Source: a virus. From it: 35,617 bases of DNA. How positions within the stretch are numbered: position 1 is the first letter of the stretch; every line of letters starts with the position of its first letter. Positions 17,201 through 27,900 of the stretch are shown here, piece by piece. The notes below the pieces were generated by a model, which had not been told where the DNA came from, made no database searches, and worked only from the letters and a program-made list of their open reading frames with translations. Position numbers and translations under genes: made by a program. The DNA lies in IMG/VR virus record IMGVR_UViG_3300033142_000349, positions 1-35,617 of that record; one strand, given 5' to 3'.

Positions 17201-18898
17201 ATGGCAACACAACCAAATTTACCTCAATATCAGTTAAGTAAATTACCAGATTTATTAGCTAACAATATTCAAACTGTTACTGCAGCGGGAGTAAATGCTA
17301 TGAATATGTTGGGCACTAGACTTAAAAAAGAAAAAGAAGCTAGGCAAAAACTAATAAAAGAAGGTGACGCTATAGAAGCTAATTTTAATGATTTTTATGC
17401 TAATAAAGCCAAAAGTGGAGTTATAGATGCAGATGCAGCTAATAGAGAGTGGGCTGGAAAAGCAGCTAGTAATTTAAATGCCTTATATATAAAAGCTTAT
17501 GGTTCTAATGGAACAGCTGCTGATAGAGAAGCTTATAAAGAAGCTAAGGCTATAGCAATGGAAGATGTGAATAATTTAGGTACATTTGCAAATTTAGTTG
17601 GAATGAATAATAAAGCTATAGAAAGTGATTTGCTTGCTAGAAAACAAGGTACTAGTGTTGGTAGATTGACTAACAATAGTCTTACAGGTTCGTATAAAGG
17701 TTGGTATGATAGAACTGCTGAATTAAATAATGGAACTGCAACTAATTATAAAGTAAGTAGAGACGGAAATGGGCATCAAATTTTAACATATAACTTGCTA
17801 GATACTGATGGTAAGAGTTTACAGCAAGAGAATGGTAAAGACATAGTAAGAACTGTAGATGTTAACGCATGGGTTAATGAGTTTAATAAAACTGGTAAAG
17901 GACTAGACGCTTTGACAGTTAAACCAGATCAAAGCTTACAAACTGGTGTGGCCGCGAATTTTAAAAAGAAATATTTAGATACAAAATTACTAAATCCTGC
18001 TATTACAAAAGTTGTAAGTAAATATGACAAACAAACCAAATCTCACATAAAAACAAAAGTATTAGATTATAAAGCATTTGACAAACAATTAGAAACAGAC
18101 AATAATTTAAATGCACAATTAGAAAGTGATACAAAGTTATCTTCTTTTCCTCAAACATTTTTTGAATTGCAAAATGAAGGTTATAATAAAGACTATGTCG
18201 GTAATGCTTTACCTTTAGCTGATCAACCTTGGATGGTTGGTAACACTATTAGTGATAAAGAGTTAAAACAGTTTAATACAAATAAAGAGCTTTCGGCGCA
18301 AGATCCTACACCTAATGATGATCTTACTAGAGAAGATTTAAACACTATACAACGTAATAGTGCTAAGAAAATGTTAGCTAATTTTTATACTACACAAACC
18401 CCTATAGGAGAAGTAACCACAGCAGAGTCAGATGTAGAAAGATATCAAAAAACTGTAGACGGAAAAGATTATACCGCTGGACAAAAAACTAAATTCATGA
18501 ATATGCGTCCAGCATACAATGCTATTAATAATGCTTTTGATAAACAAGTTTGGGTTGATCCAACTGATCACCAACAAGGTCTTAAAATAAGTACATTAGA
18601 TGAATATGCAAAATTAATAAATTCAATTGAAAAGACAAAAGCTGGTTCTGGTGGTGTTGTAAAAAATTTATATAAAACAGGAGAATGGTTAAATAATAAT
18701 AACTATGGAACTAACGATCCTAATAAACTATATGCTGTAGTCCCTGATAATAAAGGAGGTATATCAAAAGTATATCCTTCTAATTTTGCTTTAGAAGATT
18801 TACAAGGAGATCCAGAAGATTTATATCAACAAATACTAGCTGAAAATAATCTTGATAATACTGTTACAAGTTGGTTAGATGCAAACTTAAAACCTTAA
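17201..18898 (+). CDS. Internal virion protein, gp15-like (putative)
   Basis: A 565-residue, mostly helical, Lys/Asp/Asn-rich soluble protein without a signal peptide, membrane segment or known catalytic motif. The N-terminal 120 residues are a helical region (MLGTRLKKEKEARQKLIKEG, with DREAYKEAKAIAMEDV). The middle, about 240-330, is highly charged. I infer an ejected core protein because it is sandwiched between the gp14-like protein and the giant protein with gaps of 7-9 bases. A tail-associated structural protein is the alternative. Confidence 0.5.
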   Translation: MATQPNLPQYQLSKLPDLLANNIQTVTAAGVNAMNMLGTRLKKEKEARQKLIKEGDAIEANFNDFYANKAKSGVIDADAANREWAGKAASNLNALYIKAYGSNGTAADREAYKEAKAIAMEDVNNLGTFANLVGMNNKAIESDLLARKQGTSVGRLTNNSLTGSYKGWYDRTAELNNGTATNYKVSRDGNGHQILTYNLLDTDGKSLQQENGKDIVRTVDVNAWVNEFNKTGKGLDALTVKPDQSLQTGVAANFKKKYLDTKLLNPAITKVVSKYDKQTKSHIKTKVLDYKAFDKQLETDNNLNAQLESDTKLSSFPQTFFELQNEGYNKDYVGNALPLADQPWMVGNTISDKELKQFNTNKELSAQDPTPNDDLTREDLNTIQRNSAKKMLANFYTTQTPIGEVTTAESDVERYQKTVDGKDYTAGQKTKFMNMRPAYNAINNAFDKQVWVDPTDHQQGLKISTLDEYAKLINSIEKTKAGSGGVVKNLYKTGEWLNNNNYGTNDPNKLYAVVPDNKGGISKVYPSNFALEDLQGDPEDLYQQILAENNLDNTVTSWLDANLKP

Positions 18899-18905
18899 TA
18901 ACAAT

Positions 18906-21900
18906 ATGGAAAAATTAATGCAAGAGCTCCAACGTAAAGGTTTGTTTCCAGCAGATGGAACTTTACAAGAGTTTGTTAAGCAATATGGTAATAAAGAAGC
19001 TTTAACAAGTTTACACACTGATTTAGTAAGTAAAGAAATACTAGATGATAGTGTAGCTGATTTTGATTCTTTTGTTACAGGTTTTGAATTATCTGAGGTG
19101 GTAACACCTACTGTTTTAGGTGGTGATGATCCTTTTGAAACTACAGGTTTAGAAGAACCTTCTATTCCTAATACGCCACAGTCTATAGCCTCAGATTTAG
19201 ATCAAGATTTGCAACAGTGGTATCAAGGTGAGTTAGAAAAACTAACCTTACCTAATGGTGCTAAAATACCTCAATACGATGCTGCTTTAAAAAGATTAAA
19301 CGCAGAATTAAATACTAGAAGATTAGATAATGCTAGTGTAAATATGGATAATATTGCACAGCAACAAATAATTCCTTATTTAGGTGGAGAAACGTCAAAC
19401 CCAATTATAGAGATTAGTGATCCCTCAGAAGTTGTGTCTGAGCAAAGAGCTGGTGAAGAATTTGTTTATGGTGGACAATCTCAATTAGAAGATAGATATA
19501 ATAGACAAACCACGGATGCTGAAGCTAAACCTCAAACAGGTATTCATTCGTGGATGTTTACAGAAAGTAATGTTAATTTAAAACCGTATGGAGCACCTAG
19601 TTCTCAAGGCGTAAAAGATACGGAATATAAGCTAGCAAATAAACTATGGACGATTAGTGATGAATTTGATGGAAGCATAGATAAAACACTAGTGCCAGTA
19701 CTTGAAAGACAATACCCTGGTTATGAATTTAAATCAGCAAGAGAAAAAGGCTTAAAAAAAGCAGGTACGCTTAACAATATTCATGGTATTCCTATTGAAG
19801 TCACTGCTCCAAATGGTGAAAAAACTACTATACATGGAGGATTAGATCCTTCTGGAGTAGCTAAAAATGTAGACTTAACAAAAACTATAGAAGAGCAAAA
19901 AGTTAAATTAGCAAACTTCATTAACACTCATGGTATAGACTTAACAAAAGTTAAATCTAGTATTCAAAGTACCGCTCAGAGGTATAATGATCTATTAGCA
20001 AAACCATATAATGAAAAGAAAGTTTCTCTTGGTGGTATAGGATTAGATCTTAACCAACAGGCTACAGCTGATAGTTACGGTATAGGTGAATATATAGAAG
20101 ATGAGAACGGTACAGTAAGTTATAAATTTGAATATAATCCAGCTTTATTTCATGATAATTCATATGAAGATTACTTAGCAACTAATGGTGAAGAATTAAT
20201 TTCAAGAGGAGTAATAACTCAAGACGAATTATCAAACCCTGACAGCGAAGAAACTAAAAGTAAAATTAAAAAAGATATCTTAGTTACTCATGGTGAGTAT
20301 GGTGATGATAGAGAATTACAACTCCCAAACTACGGACCTAAAGCTGCCGGTTACAAAGCAATCATCCATGATATAGATTTTGGAAACAAATATATGGCAT
20401 TTTCAAAAGGTAGTAAGGCTTGGGATAATACGGTTAAAGCTTTAGCCCCTGCTTATAATGCTGCTGGTGTAGATTTAGATGATGAGACGATTAAAACACA
20501 TATTGCTCAAAAAGAACATAATAAGTATGTTAATGGTGCGTTAGACGCTAACTTGAATGAATATTTATGGAAGTCTGACAATGATAACAAAACTCAAGCT
20601 TTATTTTCTGTTGCTGCTATAGTTACTAAAGATGTTAAGTTAAATCAAGCTATGGCTTTACAAGGTCTTAATGAAGCTGCTATAGATAACTATAATAAAC
20701 CTACTCCAGATTTAGCTATAGTAGACATGTTTGAAGAAACTTACAATGATCCTTCAGGTTCTTTCAACATAGAGGGATTAAGTGAAGATAATATAGTAAC
20801 ACTTAGAAATGGTAAACAAGTTTCTAAAAAAGATTTTAATGGGTATGTAGCTGCTAAAAGTAGAAGAAACAACCAAATGACAGCTATGCTAGATCGTAGG
20901 TCTAAAGCTTGGGAGTTACAAGATGAAGTTGGAGATATAGATGCTAATATAAAATTATTAGAAAAAAATTATAACGCTTGGAGTTCATCACTAGCTACTT
21001 TAGGATTAGGTTTTAGTGACATTGGAACTGGATTACTTTATTTAGGAGGTAAAGCAGCTAAATACACACCTGTAGGTGCTGGAGCTACTTTCTGGTTGGG
21101 ACAAGCTGCTAACGCTTTTACTGAAGATGGAAATTTTTTAACAGACTTTTGGGATGAGTGGGACAAAGAATGGGCAGATCAGTACGATGATTATAGTTTT
21201 TGGAAAGAAGGAATTAAAAGCCAATACGGTAAAGAAGTAGGTTTTCATAGAGATAGATTTGGAAGAGGAGGAGCATTTTCTCCTGGAAATTTTGGAAGAT
21301 TCGTAGCACAAGAAACTTCTAAACAAATACCTATTTTAGCTACTATGATTGCTAGTGGTGGAACCGCTGCACCTTGGGTTATTGGTGCTTACTCTGCTGG
21401 TCAACATTGGGCAGATGCAGATAGAAAAGAATACGTAACTGGTAAAGTTGAAAACGAGTTTATACAAGGTATGCAATCAATTGGCTATGGTGCTGCTGAA
21501 GGAATTTTTGAAAGACTTACTACTGTGCCTATATTAAGAAGAGGTGGTAAGCTGGTTCAAGGGTTAGGAGAACCTAGTATGTTAAGCTACAGGAATGCAA
21601 TGAAACAATATTTTAAAGAAAATGGAGCGTTTCTAGTTTCTAGTCCTATTGCTGAATCTGCTGCTGAATTTGGTACTCAAATAACACAAAATGCTATTGA
21701 TGGTAGACCAATCATGGAAAATGTAGATCATGCTGCTTTTGTAGGAGGTATGTTTGGTCATGCCATGAGTATAACACCTTTCATGTCAGGCCTTGCTGCT
21801 AGACAATTTAGTGATTATAATTCTTTTTCAGAATACAAAAATAGGCAACAAGAAATAAACGAGCTTGAACAAGAATTAGTTTATGAAACACAAAGGTTTG

Positions 21901-24900
21901 CAATTCCTCAAGATATAGCTTCTATTAAAATGAAGCAAAAAGTTATTGATGATTTAAAAGTAGAGCAAAAAGCTTTTGTTGAAGAAAAGTTTGCCGCTAT
22001 TCAAAATACAATGACTAATAGTGCTTATAACAACTTTGAAGAAGCTTTGAACGAGCAAGCGGACATTAGTGAGGTTGTTAATGATATGTTATCAGTTGAC
22101 AACACTAATACTAACAATAAATTACTTCAAGTATATAAAGATAGATTTGACAACTTACAATATAAAAGAGATGTATGGAGAAGTGCGGCAAATTTCTCTA
22201 ATCAATTTACATTATTAGAAACATCTAATAAAGAAAGATACGACCGTACGGTTAAGCAAGCTAAAGCACAGTTAGCTAAAGATAACGTAGGAAATGTAAG
22301 AGATGATCAAGTTTTACCATTAGCTGAAGAAATATATGTAGGTGAACTAATAGATGAGAACTTTGAATCAGTCGCTAAAAATAAATCTAAAGGTAAAAGA
22401 TATTTAAAATTCGATACTAACGGAGAAGCTTTAACGTATATAGAGGATGTTCTCGCGACCTCTAAGGAGAAAATAAATGCTAAGAAGGATTTAACAGACG
22501 AACAAAAAAAGTCTCGTATAGTTAATCTAGAACGACAGATAAGAGATGTTAAGGATAACGTCAACAAGAAGGAAACTAAAGGTGCGATAACTAGTTTGTT
22601 AGAAGGTAGATTAAGTGGTTGGAATATGACGTTTGATGCTGATGGTATATTAACAACTGATCCAGCGGCTATAAAAAGAAGTGAAGTTTTAGGTTTTAGA
22701 GAAAATGCGATAAGAAACAATGAGACTCAAATATTCACGCATGAAGCAGGTCATGATATTTTTGGAGAATTATTAGGTTATGACTCTAAAGAGTTTAAAC
22801 CTTTAGCTGATGAGATAATATCTTACATGTCAAAGACTAATCCTATGTTATTAAAAGGATTAGCTTTAAAAAGAGGTAGAGAGTTACAGAAGTCAGATGA
22901 AGTAGTAATGAATTTTTTAGAACTTGTTGGACAAAAGAAAATAAACATTGAAGATAAACAAGGTGGATTACTTTCTTCTTCTTTTGGTTTTATAACTAAT
23001 AATATTTTTAAAAACAACAACAAACCCACTATGGAGTTTAATGGACAAAATGGTGCTATTAAATTTCTACATGAATTAGGAACTGCAGTGTCTGAAGGTA
23101 GAGTTACTCCAGAAATGGTAGCTAAATGGAAGAGAGAGGGTGTTATACAAGGAGCTAAAAAGAAATATCAAAAAGCTCAACGTCAATATAAAAAGTTGAT
23201 TGAAGAATCAGCCATAGCATTATTAGATGAAAATATAGATAATTATAAATTTTCCGATACTAAAGATGTTGAAGACGCAAATCAAATCATGAAAGATTTA
23301 TTAGCTTTAGTTGCGGACAATAAAGTTACTCCAGTAAAAAACTATGAAGCTAAGAAAGCAGCATTAACAGCTAAGTATCAAAAACTTAAAAGTGAATCTT
23401 CAGTTGTGGAAACAGTTCCAATATTTGAAGGTAGTATAAGAGATGAATCTGACGCAGCAAGAAAAGAAAGAGTTAATTTAATAGAAAGATCTTTCAGAGG
23501 TAGATTAGAAACTGCACAAGGTGGTAGACCTATGGGGGAAATTCTTAGAGCTTATGAAGGGAAAATTGAAGCACTGTTTAAAAAAGGTGGATACTATGCT
23601 ACAGATTCTTATCAGAGATTTCAAGATATTTCAGAAGCGTTGGAAGAGTTTACTGCTATAACAAATGTAGAACTAATGAAATCTATTCGTGCATTTAAAC
23701 CAGATGTAAATAAAGATTTTGATGCTTACATAATGAGTCCTAAGATCTTGCCTAATAAAGTTAAGTTAGCTAATAAAATTATAGGTAGAGAATCTAAAAA
23801 TGAAGGATTTGACACTGGATTAGAAGCTGCTAGTGGAGTAGCGGTAAGTGAAGATACTACTTTAGAAGAATTTGAAACAACATTAAGAGAAGTATTAGGT
23901 GTAAAGAAAGGTGATCCAATGTATGAAGCAGCTATGACGGCTGTTCAAGATGTAATGCAAAAAGGTTTACCTAAGTTTGAATACACACAAAGAAAGAAAA
24001 GCGGTGGAGGAGAAACTGTAACTCTCGCACAGGTTAGAAAAACATTAAGTACTAATCCCACTGGTGAAGCTAAAAGACAAGCAGAAAGAGATTTAGCTGG
24101 GATAATGAAAAAGGTTAAATCAGAGCTAGAAGCTAGTTATCAACAAGCTTTAGATAAGACCATTAAACAAGAATTTTTAAAAGCCAAAGTGTATGATTCT
24201 TTTTTAAAAGAACATCGTACTGAGTTATTAAAACGTTTACCTATTGAAGATCTAGTAGCTCTAGAAAGATTAGTAAAGCCAGAAAGTAAGATATTTACTA
24301 GTGTCAGAGTGATGGATAAACAAACTGGTAGAACTGTTTTAAATCCTACTGAAGTTAAACAGTATGAAGGATCTGGAAATTTAACTACAGCAACTACTAC
24401 TCAAGGTCCTACTTTATACAATAGAAAAAACCCAAGTGAAAAACAATTTGTAGATTTCTTTAACGTTAGAGGAAGAAAAAATGCTTTAGCTAAAATACTT
24501 AGTAATGTTTTAGGATTAGATGCTACTATGCAAAATATAACTAGTGAAAAGGTTGTTAATGAAGTAGCTGAAGGAAATCCTCAAATTAAAGAACAATTAG
24601 GTGAACAAGCTTTAAAAGATTTTGCGTTATCTATAGGAAGAGGTACTGCTTTTAAATTTTCAATGGCCGAGTCTGTAGGCATGGAAGGTAGATTAGCAGA
24701 AGACTATAATAAGTTGCAACCAAATATTTTAGATCTTATAATTGACATGAATGTGTCTGATCCCATGTCAGTTAATTTAGCGGTAGATGTAGTATTATCT
24801 GAAGGCAAGTATGCTCCATATAGAAGTGCAATTAAAAAGAATTTAAAAAGATTTTTAAGACCTTACGCTAAAGCCGTTGACTCACCGGGTGAAATTCAAA

Positions 24901-27900
24901 TAGATATTAATGAGTACATAACTAGAGAACTTGATAGAACTGAAGATGAAAGTATTCAGAGAATGTGGAATTCAAAACCAATGGCGCAAGCTTTTGCTAA
25001 TCCAACCGATGTTGTACTTCAAAGAGAGTTTGACAATAGGACTATTCAACAAGAACTTTTAAATAAAGCAGGTTATGATAGTAAAGGTAATCAAAATCCA
25101 GTTACAGAGCAAATTAAAATAGACCAAGCTGCTTTAGAGGTAAGATATATGGCTAGGATTCAATCTGGTGTAGAAGTAGTTTCAAAGAAAGCAAGGAACA
25201 TGCTTTACCAAAATATTAGTTCGTTTAAAGCTGATTTCTTAAAATCTAATTTTGGATTCAAAGATTATAACACTTTCAACGTAAAAGATAAAAACGGAAA
25301 ATCTACTAGATATCTAGAGTTTATAAGAGAAGATGGATCACGTACTAAACCAGTGGTTTTTCCTACAAGTCCTTCTCAAAAAGTAGAACTTAATATGATA
25401 GATGGTTCTATGACTCAAGCAGAAGTAGATTTTAGAGAAAAAATGGCTGATGAAGCGTGGAACTTTGTTGTTAATAAATATAAAGCCGCAAAAGAAGTAG
25501 TAGAAAATGACAGTGCTGATGAGTTAAATATAGCAATGTTAATGGCTGGTATGGGTAGTATGATGAAAGGGCCAATTAGAGCAGCTGCTCCTTTTAGATA
25601 TCGACCTGTTGACGCGCCATTTACAACTTTAAAAGATTCTGATGGAAATAAAAATTTCGAATACGAACATGGTATACCAGCTAAAATAGTTAACTTGCTA
25701 ATTGCTGATGCAGTATTCAATCCTGACAGTGATGTTAATCTACAAAAACTAAAAGATTCATATGCGATAGGTGCTATTCCTGTAGATATGAACGAAAACT
25801 TTAGCACGTTTTTTGGAGATAGAATGCAAGACACTTATAAGGTTGGTGACATTGCACCTACAAGATGGTACAATGAATACACTAGAGGTAGAGCTGCTTA
25901 CGCTGTAGAAGATGTTAGAACTAAAGAAAGGTTTGGAGAGAAAGAAGCTCAGTTGTGGAAAGAAGAACAGCAAGCTGCTAATGTTAATAAATTTTCTTTA
26001 TCTAATGATGTAGTTGATATGGACGGGTTAAAACCAGATGAGATATTAAATTACGCAGCAACTATAGATAAGGCTTTACAAATAGCAAGAGATCCTAACG
26101 CCCCTGTCAAGAAGATTAGAGTATTTGATTTTGATGATACACTAGCCACAACAAAAAGTAATGTACTATATACTATGCCTGATGGTACCACTGGTAAATT
26201 AACTGCTGAAGAGTTTGCTAAAAAAGGAGATGAGATGGTAGCTCAAGGAGTTAAGTGGGATTTCTCAGAGTTTAATAAAGTAATGCAAGGTGGTAAAGGA
26301 CCTTTACTTGGAGTTGCTAAATTAATTCAACAAGCGAGAGGAACTAAAGACGTATTCGTGCTCACTGCTAGATCTCAAGAAGCCGCGCCAGCTATTAAAG
26401 AATTTTTAGATAGCGTTGGTTTAAAAATTCCTTTGAAAAATATTACAGGATTAGGTAATAGTTCTCCTTTCGCTAAATCTAGATGGGTTATAGAAAAAGC
26501 TGCAGATGGCTATAATGATTTCTATTTTGCTGATGATCATATGGGTAATGTTAAAGCTGTAGAAGATGCATTGTCAGTTATAGACGTTAAGTCAAAAGTA
26601 CAGCAAGCTAAATTCAAATTTAGTGAAAGTGTTGATAGAGATTTTAACATTATTCTAGAACATTCGCTTGGCATAGAATGGTTCAAAGACTATAGCAAAG
26701 CTAAGGGAGAAATGTTAGGGAAGCAGAATCAAAAAAGAAAAATACATCCTTATTCTGCAGAAGATTTTGAAGGGTTGATATATCCCTTACTAGGAAAAGG
26801 CAAAAGGGGAGATTCCAATTATAAGTGGTTTGAAGAACATTTATTTAAACCATTCTCAAGAGCAATGACTGATCTAGATTCTGCTAGAATAAACTTAATG
26901 GATGATTTTAGAGCTTTAAAGAAAACATTAATCGCTCCTAAAACAATTAAAAAAATAAACTCTACAGGATTTACTAACGAAAATAGTATTAGAGTTTTTG
27001 TTTGGGATAAATTAGGTAAAACTATACCTGGTTTAAGTAAAATTGATTTAGCTGAAATAAATAAAGAAATAGAAAATAATCCTGAATTAAAATTATTTGC
27101 TGAAGAATTAATTAAAATAAACAAAGGTGAGTATAAAGAACCTGGTAAACATTGGCTAGCAGGGACAATCACTACAGATCTTTACGAAGGATTAAATACT
27201 ATAAAGAGAGCAGAATATTTAAAACAATGGAAAGAAAACGTTGACATTATATTTTCTGATAAAAACTTAAACAAACTAGAATCTAAGTTTGGTCCTAAAT
27301 ACATTGAAGCTTTAAAAAATTCTTTGAGAAGAATGGAATCTGGTTCTAACAGATCATTTAGTAATAATAGACTTACTAATCAAGTGTTAGACTATTTAAA
27401 CAATGCTCAAGGAGTTGTAATGTTTTTGAACATGAGATCAGCTTTATTACAAGGTATATCAAATGTCAATTTCTTGAATTGGTCTTTTAATAATCCTCTT
27501 AAAGCTGGTGTTGCTTTTGGTAATATGCCACAATACTCTAAAGATTTTATAGAGTTAATGAACTCTGATTATTTAGTTAACAGAAGGGGTGGATTATCAA
27601 TGGATATACACGCAGATGAGGTTGCTAATAGTGCTAAGACTTCTAAAAATAAAGCTAAAGCAATAATTAGTTATATAATAGAAAAAGGATACACTCCAAC
27701 TAAGTTTATGGATAGTTTCGCTATAGCTTCAGGTGGTGCTACTTTTTATAGAAATAGAATAAACGATTTAGTTAAAAAAGGATTAAGCGAGGAAGAAGCA
27801 AGAGCTCAAGCTTACGAGGAGTTTGTAGAAATATCAGAAAAAAATCAGCAATCATCTAGACCAGATAAAATATCTTCTCAACAAGCTAGTACTTTAGGAA

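Noticed and set aside
22307-22720. 137-residue minus-strand frame within the giant protein gene
   Set aside because: Antisense to a continuous 3,251-codon frame with a protease motif just downstream; no start signal or domain.
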